Assembly: GCF_001999305.1 (NCBI RefSeq)
Contig: NZ_MLHQ01000006.1
Coordinates: forward strand, 1-49,600
Direction of reading: 5' to 3'
Length of the DNA stretch: 49,600 nt
From: Rodentibacter myodis
GTDB taxonomy: Bacteria; Pseudomonadota; Gammaproteobacteria; Enterobacterales; Pasteurellaceae
Both the position numbers and the translations under genes were made by a program. Of this stretch, positions 30,253 to 38,896 are shown piece after piece; position 1 is the stretch's first letter; the number at the start of each line of letters is the position of its first letter. Under the pieces are notes generated by a model that was not told the origin of the DNA, made no database searches, and worked only from the letters and a program-made list of their open reading frames with translations.

Positions 30253-32487
30253 ATGGTTGCTGTTCGTGGTTCTCATTTGTTAAATCCGCAAGATTTTGTG
30301 ATTGAACAATGGTGCGAGGGATTAAAACTGGCGGAACAGACGGAGAAAAGTCTGATTAATGCTTGGTATTATGCCCGTAAACAGATTGAAGCCCATCCCG
30401 AAGTGATGAAAAACGCCACCTTAACCCTGCAATCCGGTGTGGAAATGGTGGAAATTCTCCACGACTTGAATATGGATGCGGAAAGCCTGATTACGGCAAT
30501 GCTGTTCCCTATTGTGGCGAATCATTTGGTAGATTGGGAAGCGTTAAAAGAAGAATTTGGTGGCAAAATTACCAAATTGCTGAAAGGCGTGGAAGAAATG
30601 GACAATATTCGTCAGCTCAACGCCAGCCATTCTGCCAATGCCCTGCAAGTGGATAATGTCCGCCGTATGTTGCTTGCAATGGTGGATGATTTCCGCTGTG
30701 TCATTATTAAACTAGCCGAACGTATTACCTTTCTACGAGATGCGGAAAATCGCTGTTCTGAAGAAGAAAAAGTGCTTGCTGCCAAAGAATGTTCCAACAT
30801 TTATGCCCCCCTTGCCAACCGTTTAGGAATTGGTCAGCTCAAATGGGAGCTGGAAGATTACTGTTTCCGCTATTTGCACCCTGAACAATACCGTGCCATC
30901 GCCAAACTTTTACAAGAACGCCGTCTTGATCGTGAACAATACATCGCCGATTTTGTGGCAGAATTGAGCGGTTATTTGCGTGAAAATATTGAACAGGTTG
31001 AAGTGTATGGTCGTCCAAAACACATTTACAGCATTTGGCGTAAAATGCAGAAAAAGCATTTGGAATTTAGTGGTTTGTACGATGTAAGAGCGGTCAGAAT
31101 TATTGTACAAAAATTGCAGGATTGTTATACCGCACTGGGGATTGTGCATACCCATTTTAAACATCTACCAAAAGAATTTGACGATTATGTTGCCAATCCA
31201 AAACCGAATGGGTATCAATCGATTCACACGGTGGTATTAGGGAAAGGCGGCAAGCCGATTGAAGTACAAATCCGCACCCAACAAATGCACGATGATGCCG
31301 AATTAGGGGTTGCCGCACATTGGAAATACAAAGAAGGCAATACCGGCAGCCTTTCCGCTTATGAAGAAAAAATTGCGTGGTTGCGTAAATTGTTAGCGTG
31401 GCAGGATGATATTACCGATTCCGGCGAAGTGATGGCGGAATTACGTAGTCAAGTATTTGATGATCGAGTGTATGTCTTCACGCCAAAAGGCGAAGTGGTG
31501 GATTTACCCACCGGCTCGACCCCCCTTGATTTCGCCTATGCTATTCATAGTGAAATTGGACATCGTTGCATTGGGGCGAAAGTTGGCGGGCGAATTGTTC
31601 CTTTCACTTATCAATTACAAATGGGCGATCAAATTGACATCATCACCCAGAAAAATCCCAACCCGAGCCGTGATTGGCTTAACCCGAATTTAGGTTTTAC
31701 CCACACGGCAAAATCCCGTGCCAAAATTCAGGCGTGGTTCAAAAAACAGGATCGCGATAAAAACGTGCCGGCAGGTAAAGAACTGCTGGATAACGAACTG
31801 GCACGTTTAAATTTGAGTTTAAAACAGGTTGAGCAACACGCACTGCCCCGTTATAACCTAAAAAATATGGAAGATCTCTATGCTGGGATCGGAAGTGGAG
31901 ATATTCGCCTGAATCAGCTTGTCAATTTCTTGCAAAATAAATTGATTAAAATCACCGCAGAAGAAGCGGATCAAGAAATTTTACGCCACGTGGCGAATAA
32001 GAGTGCCAACAATAATGCCCAACAAAAAGCGGCGGCGAAAAACGGTTATGTGATTGTGGAAGGGGTGGGGAATTTAATGCACCATATGGCACGTTGCTGC
32101 CAGCCCATTCCGGGTGATGCGATTGTGGGTTACATCACAATGGGGCGGGGGATTTCCATTCATCGTAGCGATTGCGAACAATTTTTAGATTTACAAGCCG
32201 CTCATCCGGAGCGGGTGGTGGAATCCATTTGGGGCGAAAATTATACCAGTGGTTTCCGCATTAATATTCGTGTTGTGGCAAGCGATCGTAACGGTTTGTT
32301 GCGCGACATCACGACTGTGTTGGCGAATGAAAAAATCAGTGTGTTGGGCGTTGCAAGCCGTACCGATACTAAAAAACAACTGGCAACCATTGATATGGAA
32401 ATTGAACTGCATAACGTGGAAAGCCTGAGTAAAATTTTGGCACGATTGGCAAAATTAGATGATGTGATTGAAGCAAAACGTTTATAA
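30253..32487 (+). CDS. relA: GTP pyrophosphokinase RelA
   Basis: The 744-residue protein makes (p)ppGpp on stalled ribosomes. The N-terminal hydrolase-like region (to about 190) lacks the HD metal motif (FPIVANHLVDW stands where SpoT has HD and ED residues), so it should be synthetase-only. The synthetase domain includes KHIYSIWRKMQKKH, YDVRAVRIIV and NPKPNGYQSIHT (about 255-330). The TGS domain (YVFTPKGEVVDLPTGSTPLDFAY) is near 405-465 and the ACT domain lies at the C-terminus. An AAC/GGGAGG site precedes the ATG. It needs L11 (rplK in this window) for activation. Confidence 0.97.
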   Translation: MVAVRGSHLLNPQDFVIEQWCEGLKLAEQTEKSLINAWYYARKQIEAHPEVMKNATLTLQSGVEMVEILHDLNMDAESLITAMLFPIVANHLVDWEALKEEFGGKITKLLKGVEEMDNIRQLNASHSANALQVDNVRRMLLAMVDDFRCVIIKLAERITFLRDAENRCSEEEKVLAAKECSNIYAPLANRLGIGQLKWELEDYCFRYLHPEQYRAIAKLLQERRLDREQYIADFVAELSGYLRENIEQVEVYGRPKHIYSIWRKMQKKHLEFSGLYDVRAVRIIVQKLQDCYTALGIVHTHFKHLPKEFDDYVANPKPNGYQSIHTVVLGKGGKPIEVQIRTQQMHDDAELGVAAHWKYKEGNTGSLSAYEEKIAWLRKLLAWQDDITDSGEVMAELRSQVFDDRVYVFTPKGEVVDLPTGSTPLDFAYAIHSEIGHRCIGAKVGGRIVPFTYQLQMGDQIDIITQKNPNPSRDWLNPNLGFTHTAKSRAKIQAWFKKQDRDKNVPAGKELLDNELARLNLSLKQVEQHALPRYNLKNMEDLYAGIGSGDIRLNQLVNFLQNKLIKITAEEADQEILRHVANKSANNNAQQKAAAKNGYVIVEGVGNLMHHMARCCQPIPGDAIVGYITMGRGISIHRSDCEQFLDLQAAHPERVVESIWGENYTSGFRINIRVVASDRNGLLRDITTVLANEKISVLGVASRTDTKKQLATIDMEIELHNVESLSKILARLAKLDDVIEAKRL

Positions 32488-32500
32488 AAGTAGGTATTTT

Positions 32501-32857
32501 ATGTATAAAACCACGGGGCTTACCCATTTAATCAATTCAACAAAATATTCCCTTCAAGGCTTAAAAAGTGCATTCAAAAATGAAACCGCTTTCCGCCACG
32601 AATGTTTCTTAGCCTGTATTTTGATTCCACTGGCGGTTTGGTTGGGGGAAACCAAAATTGAAATTGCGTTAATGATTGCTTCCGTGTTACTTGTGATGGC
32701 GGTGGAATTGTTAAACAGTGCCGTTGAGGCGGTGGTGGATCGCATTGGCACTGAACACCACGAGCTTTCGGGGAGGGCAAAAGATCAAGGCTCCGCCGCC
32801 GTTTTTATTGCCCTTTGTATTGTTGTGGTTGTTTGGGGAAGTATTTTATTCTTCTAA
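32501..32857 (+). CDS. dgkA: Diacylglycerol kinase
   Basis: The 118-residue integral membrane enzyme has three helices and the DgkA signature AVELLNSAVEAVVDRIG near residues 67-83; NETAFRHEC lies near residues 25-33. It phosphorylates diacylglycerol released by periplasmic glycan or lipooligosaccharide decoration. The frame runs 11 codons further upstream into relA, but the ATG at 32501 has a TAGGT site and gives the family N-terminus. It begins 13 bases after relA. Confidence 0.95.
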   Translation: MYKTTGLTHLINSTKYSLQGLKSAFKNETAFRHECFLACILIPLAVWLGETKIEIALMIASVLLVMAVELLNSAVEAVVDRIGTEHHELSGRAKDQGSAAVFIALCIVVVVWGSILFF

Positions 32858-32883
32858 AGTGCGGTCAATTTGAAGCAAGATTT

Positions 32884-32910
32884 TGGCTTATGTTTTAGCA
32901 TAAGCCATTT
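32884..32910. terminator. Bidirectional terminator between dgkA and the DeoR-type gene
   Basis: TGGCTTATG (32884-32892) pairs with CATAAGCCA (32899-32907) around TTTTAG, followed by TTT on the plus strand. An uptake signal lies just before it, at 32857-32866. Confidence 0.8.
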
Positions 32911-32915
32911 CTATT

Positions 32916-33674
32916 TTACACCGCAGTGAAATCAATATTCAGTTCTTTAATGGCATTTTGTGCGGATTCAACCAAATTTTTATCGCAAATGATGTGATCA
33001 AACCGGGTGAGGGAGCAAATATGGAAGGTGGCAACTTTGCCGTATTTTGAAGAATCGGAAACCAAAATACGTTGATTGCTTGAATCCAACAAGGCTTTTT
33101 TCACAGGCAGTTTGGTTTCATCGGGGGTGGTTAAGCCTTTTAACGTCCACGATGAAGTGGAAACAAATGCCATATCAATGGAGAGTTGACGCAAGAATTG
33201 CCCGGCAAGTTCCCCAACAGAAGAATGATTCAATTTATTTACCGTGCCACCGATATGAATTAACTCGCATTGTCCGTTTGTCATCAAAAAATGCGCGATA
33301 GAAAAATCATTCGTAATCACTAATAAATCATCCCGTTCAATTAAACGATAAGCCATTTCCAATGTGGTTGTTCCCGCATCAAGATAGATTGTCGTATTGG
33401 TTGGAATAAGTTGAACGGCTGTCTCACCAATTTGTTCTTTTTGAGGGTGAAAAAGTAAGGATTTATCTTGGTGGGTTGGCTCAAAAGAAAGATGTTCTTG
33501 TATGGTTACGCCACCGGAAACAGAAAGCACTTTTCCCATTTCTTCTAATTTCTGAATATCACGGCGAATTGTCATATGTGAAACATTCAGCGAATCAACT
33601 AATTGTGCAATGCTAACAATGCCTTTTTGGCTAATTAAATTGAGTAATAGTTTTTGTCGTTCTGCCGGAATCAT
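32916..33674 (-). CDS. DeoR-family transcriptional regulator of the tetronate genes
   Basis: The 252-residue protein starts MIPAERQKLLLNLISQKGIVSIAQLVDSLNVSHMTIRRDI, split over a DeoR helix-turn-helix at about residues 5-55. A sugar-phosphate-sensing domain follows, with the family strands IYLDAGTTTLEMA and VFVSTSSWTLKGLTT. A GTG two codons upstream sits in the GGGAG ribosome site, so the ATG at 33674 is chosen. It is divergent from ltnD across a region with a 26-base palindrome. It probably represses the tetronate genes and is released by a phosphorylated intermediate such as 3-oxo-tetronate 4-phosphate (inference). Confidence 0.9.
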   Translation of the reverse strand: MIPAERQKLLLNLISQKGIVSIAQLVDSLNVSHMTIRRDIQKLEEMGKVLSVSGGVTIQEHLSFEPTHQDKSLLFHPQKEQIGETAVQLIPTNTTIYLDAGTTTLEMAYRLIERDDLLVITNDFSIAHFLMTNGQCELIHIGGTVNKLNHSSVGELAGQFLRQLSIDMAFVSTSSWTLKGLTTPDETKLPVKKALLDSSNQRILVSDSSKYGKVATFHICSLTRFDHIICDKNLVESAQNAIKELNIDFTAV

Positions 33675-33744
33675 AAGCACTCCCTAAAAATTGTCGCATT
33701 ATATCTTTTTTTCTTTATCCTATCTATTTTTCACACTTAATAAC

Positions 33745-33770
33745 AAAATATAACATCAATGTTAAATTTT
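33745..33770. promoter_or_regulatory. 26-base inverted repeat, candidate DeoR-type operator
   Basis: TAACAT and ATGTTA flank CA, and the symmetry extends outward as AAAAT and ATTTT, giving 11 of 12 paired positions per arm. It abuts the CRP site and would overlap the ltnD promoter. Its position between regulator and operon makes it the prime operator candidate. Confidence 0.65.
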
Positions 33771-33785
33771 GTGATCTCTATCACG
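33770..33785 (+). promoter_or_regulatory. CRP binding site upstream of ltnD
   Basis: TGTGATCTCTATCACG matches nine of the ten conserved CRP bases (TGTGA-N6-TCACA). If CRP acts from -41, transcription would start near 33819, with a weak -10 (CAGAAT) near 33807. The site indicates catabolite control of the tetronate operon. Confidence 0.75.
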
Positions 33786-33852
33786 TTTTTTTACATTGCT
33801 CTATGGCAGAATGCATTTCATCAATTAATGAACTTACTGTTTGGAGGATGTA

Positions 33853-34761
33853 ATGTCGAAGGAATCATATTCAGTTGCCGTTGTGGGTTTAGGTGCAATG
33901 GGAATGGGGGCGGCTCAATCTTGTATAAAAGCGGGATTGACCACTTATGGCGTAGATCTTAACCCACAAGCGCTGGCAAAACTAAAAGCAGACGGAGCCT
34001 ATGCGGTGGGGCAAAGTGCGGTCGATTTTGCCGATAAATTAGATGCCGTAGTATTGCTTGTGGTGAATGCAGCACAAGTCAATGCCGTGCTATTTAGTGA
34101 AAATGGCTTGGCAGAAAAGCTGAAGAAAGGCACGGCGGTGATGGTGTCTTCCACCATTTCTGCACAAGATGCCAAAGAGATTTCACAAAAATTAACAAAT
34201 TTAGGCTTGGTGATGTTAGATGCGCCGGTGTCAGGTGGCGCAGCGAAGGCGGCATTAGGGCAAATGACCGTGATGGCATCGGGTTCGACACAAGCCTTTG
34301 AAAAATTACAACCGGTGCTTAATGCGGTTGCCGGCAAGGTTTATAACATTGGCGAAGAAATCGGTTTGGGCGCAACGGTAAAAATTATTCACCAGTTACT
34401 TGCCGGCGTGCATATCGCAGCCGGTGCAGAAGCAATGGCACTTGCCGCCAAAGCAGGCATTCCCCTTGATTTAATGTATGACGTGGTGACGAACGCCGCC
34501 GGTAATTCTTGGATGTTTGAAAATCGTATGAAACACGTGGTGGAAGGTGATTATTCACCACTTTCTATGGTGGATATTTTTGTGAAAGATCTAGGGTTGG
34601 TGAATGATACGGCGAAATCCTTGCATTTTCCACTTCACCTTGCGAGTACGGCATATTCTATGTTTACCGAGGCAAGCAATGCCGGTTATGGCAAAGAAGA
34701 TGACAGTGCCGTGATCAAAATTTTTAGCGGAATCGAATTACCGAAAAAAGGAGTGCAATGA
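33853..34761 (+). CDS. ltnD: L-threonate dehydrogenase
   Basis: The 302-residue protein is a beta-hydroxyacid dehydrogenase, with an NAD site VVGLGAMGMGAA near residues 8-19, the substrate loop DAPVSGGAAKAALGQMTVMASG and the catalytic-lysine helix ATVKIIHQLLAG. In the characterised tetronate pathway LtnD oxidises L-threonate to 2-oxo-tetronate. The frame opens at a TTG four codons earlier, inside the GGAGG site, so the ATG at 33853 is chosen. The stop overlaps otnK in ATGATG. It carries one uptake signal near 34013. Confidence 0.93.
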   Translation: MSKESYSVAVVGLGAMGMGAAQSCIKAGLTTYGVDLNPQALAKLKADGAYAVGQSAVDFADKLDAVVLLVVNAAQVNAVLFSENGLAEKLKKGTAVMVSSTISAQDAKEISQKLTNLGLVMLDAPVSGGAAKAALGQMTVMASGSTQAFEKLQPVLNAVAGKVYNIGEEIGLGATVKIIHQLLAGVHIAAGAEAMALAAKAGIPLDLMYDVVTNAAGNSWMFENRMKHVVEGDYSPLSMVDIFVKDLGLVNDTAKSLHFPLHLASTAYSMFTEASNAGYGKEDDSAVIKIFSGIELPKKGVQ

Positions 34762-36005
34762 TGTTAGGTGTTATAGCAGATGATTTTACCGGTGCAAGCG
34801 ATATTGCCAGTTTCTTAGTGGAGAATGGTTTGCATACGGTACAAATGAATGGCGTACCTAATGCCCCTTTGAGTGAAAAAGTGGATGCCATTGTGATTAG
34901 CTTAAAATCCCGTTCCAATCCGGTGAATGAAGCCATTGAGCAATCATTGAATGCGCTTGAATGGTTGCAAAAGTGCGGTTGTTCTCAGTTCTATTTTAAA
35001 TATTGTTCCACCTTTGACAGCACAGAGAAAGGCAATATAGGGCCGGTGACTGATGCTTTATTAGATGCTCTTAATGACGATTTCACTGTGATCACCCCAG
35101 CTTTACCGGTGAATGGTAGAACCATTTTTAACGGCTATTTATTTGTCGGTGATGTACTGCTCAACGAATCCGGTATGCGCGATCACCCGATTACGCCAAT
35201 GAAAGAGGCGAATCTTATGCGTTTAATGGATGCCCAAGCCAGAGGGAAAACCGGTTTAGTGAGTTATGCCGATGTGATGCAAGGGGCAGAATACGTGAAA
35301 TCTTGTTTTGTTAAGTTGAAGCAAAATGGTTTCCGTTATGCCGTGGTGGATGCGGTGGATAATCGCCAACTTGCTGTGCTTGCGGAAGCGGTCAGTGATT
35401 TGAAATTGGTAACCGGTGGCTCCGGTTTAGGCGCATATATGGCGGCAAGATTAAGCGGCGACAAAAAAGCAACAGATGCTTTCACGCCGAAAAAAGGCAG
35501 AAGCGTGATTCTTTCCGGTTCTTGCTCTGTGATGACAAATAAACAAGTGAATGCTTACAAAGAAAAAGCGACAGGTATTTATCTCGATGTCGAGAAAGCC
35601 ATTGCAGACAACAATTATGCACAAACCTTGTTTGAACAAGTTTTACCACATCTTGATGAACCTCTCGCTCCAATGGTTTATGCCACTGTACCACCGGATC
35701 AACTGAAACAAATTCAACATCAATTTGGAGGCGATCAAGCAAGTCACGCCATTGAGCAAACTTTTGCACAATTAGCACAGTTATTAAAAAGCAATGCTCA
35801 TGTTGAAAACTTTATTACCGCAGGTGGCGAAACCTCTAGCATTGTAGTGCAACAACTTGGTTTTACCGGCTTCCAAATCGGTAAACAAATTGCCCCGGGT
35901 GTGCCGTGGTTAAAAGTATTAGGCGAATCGACCGCACTTGCTTTGAAATCGGGCAATTTTGGCAAAGAAAGTTTCTTTACTGATGCGCAAGGAATGATGT
36001 TATGA
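34758..36005 (+). CDS. otnK: 3-oxo-tetronate kinase
   Basis: The 415-residue protein belongs to the four-carbon acid-sugar kinase family (formerly DUF1537/YgbK). The N-terminal LGVIADDFTGASDIASFLV motif and FKYCSTFDSTEKGNIGPVTDAL bind the sugar acid. The C-terminal ATP-binding part has LSGSCSVMTNKQV and FITAGGETSSIVVQQLG. It phosphorylates 3-oxo-tetronate at O4. Tandem ATG codons at 34758 and 34761 both serve; the second has the better spacing to AAAGGAG. It overlaps otnC by four bases. Confidence 0.95.
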   Translation: MMLGVIADDFTGASDIASFLVENGLHTVQMNGVPNAPLSEKVDAIVISLKSRSNPVNEAIEQSLNALEWLQKCGCSQFYFKYCSTFDSTEKGNIGPVTDALLDALNDDFTVITPALPVNGRTIFNGYLFVGDVLLNESGMRDHPITPMKEANLMRLMDAQARGKTGLVSYADVMQGAEYVKSCFVKLKQNGFRYAVVDAVDNRQLAVLAEAVSDLKLVTGGSGLGAYMAARLSGDKKATDAFTPKKGRSVILSGSCSVMTNKQVNAYKEKATGIYLDVEKAIADNNYAQTLFEQVLPHLDEPLAPMVYATVPPDQLKQIQHQFGGDQASHAIEQTFAQLAQLLKSNAHVENFITAGGETSSIVVQQLGFTGFQIGKQIAPGVPWLKVLGESTALALKSGNFGKESFFTDAQGMML

Positions 36006-36634
36006 CAGAAGCAGAACTAAAGACATTAATGGTACAGCTTGGACGTTCCTTTTATGAACGTGGTTATACTGTCGGTGGTGCTGGAAATCTTTCCGTACGC
36101 TTGGATAAAAATCGAATTTTAGTTACCCCTACCGGAAGTTCTCTTGGGCGATTGCAAGAAGCACGTCTTTCCGTATTAGATATGGAAGGCAATGTGTTGG
36201 AAGGTGATAAACCCTCAAAAGAATCGGTATTTCATTTGGCAATGTATCGGAAAAATCCGGAATGTGGGGCAATTGTGCATTTGCATTCCAGTTACTTAAC
36301 CGCGCTTTCTTGCTTAGAAAATCTCGATCCGCAAAATGCCATGAAAGCCTTCACGCCTTATTATGTTATGCGAGTTGGACGTTTGCCGGTTATTCCTTAT
36401 TACCGCCCGGGTTCACCGAAAATTGCAGAGGAACTTGAAGCCCGAGCTTTATCTGGAAAGGCGTTTTTGCTTGCCAATCACGGTGTGGTTGTGACAGGGA
36501 AAGATTTGCTGGATGCCGCCGATAATACAGAAGAACTGGAAGAAACCGCGAAACTGTTCTTCCTATTACAAGGGCAAAAAGTTCGTTATCTCACTGATGA
36601 TGAAGTCAATGATTTAAAAAACAGAGGAAAGTAA
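36002..36634 (+). CDS. otnC: 3-oxo-tetronate 4-phosphate decarboxylase
   Basis: The 210-residue protein is a class II aldolase-like enzyme. The metal ligands are visible as His93 and His95 (VHLHSSYL) and His160 (LLANHGVVV), with [10 protein letters not shown] binding phosphate and Glu74 as likely acid. In the characterised pathway it decarboxylates 3-oxo-tetronate 4-phosphate to dihydroxyacetone phosphate, linking the route to glycolysis. It is coupled to otnK by a four-base overlap and is two bases from otnI. Confidence 0.94.
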   Translation: MTEAELKTLMVQLGRSFYERGYTVGGAGNLSVRLDKNRILVTPTGSSLGRLQEARLSVLDMEGNVLEGDKPSKESVFHLAMYRKNPECGAIVHLHSSYLTALSCLENLDPQNAMKAFTPYYVMRVGRLPVIPYYRPGSPKIAEELEARALSGKAFLLANHGVVVTGKDLLDAADNTEELEETAKLFFLLQGQKVRYLTDDEVNDLKNRGK

Positions 36635-36636
36635 CT

Positions 36637-37413
36637 ATGCCAAAATTTGCTGCGAATTTAACAATGATGTTTAACGAGGTGCCATTTATTGAACGCTTTG
36701 AAGCGGCTGCAAGGGCCGGTTTTAAATATGTTGAATTTCTCTGGCCTTATGATTATTCCGTTGAAACGATCAAACAAGAATTAAATAAACATGGTCTACA
36801 AGTAGTGTTATTTAACACACCAGCAGGCGATGTCACCCAAGGTGAATGGGGCGTTTCTGCCATTCCGGGACGTGAAGCCCAAAGCCATCAACATATTGAT
36901 CTTGCCTTGGAATATGCCGTTGGATTGGGTTGCCCGAATGTGCATATTATGGCGGCAGTCGTACCGGAAGGGATGAACAAAGTCGAATACCAAGAAACGT
37001 TCATTCGTAATATTCGCTATGCGGCAGAGAAATTTAAACCTCACGGTGTGAATATTTTACTTGAAGCACTAAGTCCGGAAGTTAAACCGAACTATTTGCT
37101 CAAAAGCCAATATGACACCTTAGATATCGTAGAACGGGTGGCACGCGATAATGTATTTGTGCAGTTGGATTATTTCCATGCTCAAAATGTGGACGGCAAT
37201 TTAGCCCGTTTAACCGATAAATTAAACGGCAAATTTGCCCATGTACAAATCGCTTCTGTGCCGGATCGGCATGAACCGGATGAGGGCGAAATTAACTATG
37301 AATATATTTTCAACAAGCTCGATGAAATTGGTTATCAAGGCTTTGTCGGTTGCGAATATAAACCACGGGGCGAAACCACAAGTGGCTTAGGCTGGTTTGT
37401 GAAATATAAATAG
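36637..37413 (+). CDS. otnI: 2-oxo-tetronate isomerase
   Basis: The 258-residue protein is a xylose-isomerase-like TIM barrel of the hydroxypyruvate-isomerase (Hyi/YgbM) family. Landmarks are [18 protein letters not shown] at the N-terminus, the metal-ligand strands ILLEALSP and [29 protein letters not shown] and GCEYKPRG. It interconverts 2-oxo- and 3-oxo-tetronate so that OtnK can act. It completes the ltnD-otnK-otnC-otnI unit and is followed by the first of two near-identical terminator copies. Confidence 0.94.
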   Translation: MPKFAANLTMMFNEVPFIERFEAAARAGFKYVEFLWPYDYSVETIKQELNKHGLQVVLFNTPAGDVTQGEWGVSAIPGREAQSHQHIDLALEYAVGLGCPNVHIMAAVVPEGMNKVEYQETFIRNIRYAAEKFKPHGVNILLEALSPEVKPNYLLKSQYDTLDIVERVARDNVFVQLDYFHAQNVDGNLARLTDKLNGKFAHVQIASVPDRHEPDEGEINYEYIFNKLDEIGYQGFVGCEYKPRGETTSGLGWFVKYK

Positions 37414-37419
37414 GTAAGA

Positions 37420-37479
37420 AAGTGCGGTTGTTTTTTGAGTAGTTTTAAAACGTCATAAAAAATGACCGCTCTTTTTATA
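37420..37479 (+). repeat. Left copy of a 60-bp direct repeat; terminator-like
   Basis: This segment is repeated at 40524-40584 with one T inserted and one C/T difference. Its ends pair: AAGTGCGGT followed by a T run against an A run and ACCGCTCTTTTT, giving a terminator whose left arm is an uptake signal. It follows otnI directly. Confidence 0.9.
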
Positions 37480-37499
37480 TCCGTGACTAAGGAGTATTT

Positions 37500-38852
37500 A
37501 TGTCTAATGAAATGCTGATTCTGATTGGTTTAGCGAGTGTTGCAGCATTGTTAACCATTATGATTAAAGGGAAAGTTCATCCTTTTATTGCCCTCGGGCT
37601 TGTGAGTATTGCCGTTGCACTGAGTGCAGGTATTCCAATGAACAAAGTCATTCCAACATTGGTAAGTGGAATGGGCGGTACATTAGGAAGCGTTGCTTTA
37701 ATCGTTGGGTTAGGGGCAATGCTTGGAAAAATTATTGAAAAATCCAATGGGGCGGATGTGTTGGCAGCTTGGCTACTGGATAAATTCGGAGAAAAACGTG
37801 CTGCTTTTGCTTTAGGGGCAACAGGATTTATTTTTGGAATTCCTGTATTTGTAGATGTGGGCTTTATCGTATTACTACCGATTATTTTTAGTGTGGCGCG
37901 AAGACTAGGCGGTAATATGCTCGTTTATGCGTTACCTATTGGTCTCTCAATGCTCATGGTACATGTAATGTTACCACCACATCCGGGCGTTGTTGCCGGG
38001 GCGCAAGTTTTAAGTGCTGATATTGGCTTTGTTTTAGGAATTGGTTTATGTGCAGCATTGCCGGCTTATTTACTTGGTCAGTTATTTATCCCATTTTTTA
38101 CGAACCGCACATTTATTCATGTGCCTACTTCAACCGATTTAATTGAATATCAAAAACAATTGGCACATGATGTTTCAGGGTTACCTAAATTTGGCACGGT
38201 GTTAAGTATGATTGCTTTCCCATTGATATTAATCATGCTAGGGACAATCACTGCCGTTACCTTACCAAAAGAACATATTGTTCGTGAAATCTTCAGTATG
38301 GTAGGAAGTTCACCATTTGCCTTATTACTTGCTGTTTGTGTGTCATCTTATGTATTAGGTTTACGCCGTGGCTGGAATAAAGAGAAATTAGAAGAAATTC
38401 TTAATTCATCTTTGGCACCTATTGCCGGCATTATTTTAATTACAGGTGCCGGAGGAATGTTTGGTAAAGTTTTAGATGCGAGCGGGGTTGGTAAAGCATT
38501 GGCTGATGTATTGTCCGGTACCGGATTGCATATTCTTGCATTGGGATTTGTTCTTGCCGCTTTGTTGCGTGCTGCACAAGGTTCGGCAACGGTGGCGATT
38601 ATTACCACCGCAACAATTTTATCGCCTGTTATTACCACGGCGGGATATAGTGGCGTTCAAATCGCATTGATTACTGCGGCTATGGGGGCAGGCTCAATGA
38701 CATTATCTCACGTGAATGACAGCTTATTCTGGGTGTGGACTAAATTCTTCGGTATCTCGGTTGCCGATGGATTAAAAACTTGGAGCATTCTTACCACAAT
38801 CTACGGAACGATTGCGTTCATAATAATCGGTTTAATGTGGTTCTTTGTGTAA
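37500..38852 (+). CDS. GntP-family acid-sugar permease (first of the locus)
   Basis: The 450-residue inner-membrane protein begins MSNEMLILIGLASVAALLT and shows the GntP landmarks KGKVHPFIALGLVSI, GMGGTLGSVALIVGLGAMLG, FVDVGFIVLLPI and MLPPHPGVVAGA. GntP proteins import gluconate and related sugar acids with protons. The gene has TAAGGAG seven bases upstream and is bracketed by the 60-bp repeats together with the secreted esterase, so the two probably form one module. The likely substrate is a tetronate or an ester hydrolysis product; specificity is not readable. Confidence 0.88.
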   Translation: MSNEMLILIGLASVAALLTIMIKGKVHPFIALGLVSIAVALSAGIPMNKVIPTLVSGMGGTLGSVALIVGLGAMLGKIIEKSNGADVLAAWLLDKFGEKRAAFALGATGFIFGIPVFVDVGFIVLLPIIFSVARRLGGNMLVYALPIGLSMLMVHVMLPPHPGVVAGAQVLSADIGFVLGIGLCAALPAYLLGQLFIPFFTNRTFIHVPTSTDLIEYQKQLAHDVSGLPKFGTVLSMIAFPLILIMLGTITAVTLPKEHIVREIFSMVGSSPFALLLAVCVSSYVLGLRRGWNKEKLEEILNSSLAPIAGIILITGAGGMFGKVLDASGVGKALADVLSGTGLHILALGFVLAALLRAAQGSATVAIITTATILSPVITTAGYSGVQIALITAAMGAGSMTLSHVNDSLFWVWTKFFGISVADGLKTWSILTTIYGTIAFIIIGLMWFFV

Positions 38853-38896
38853 CGATAAAAAGGTTCGCGACAGGTTGCTTTATGTAAGGGGGAACT

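Noticed and set aside
30253-32487. RelA with a missing HD motif as a damaged SpoT-like enzyme
   Set aside because: Loss of the hydrolase motif is normal for RelA; length and all other domains are intact.
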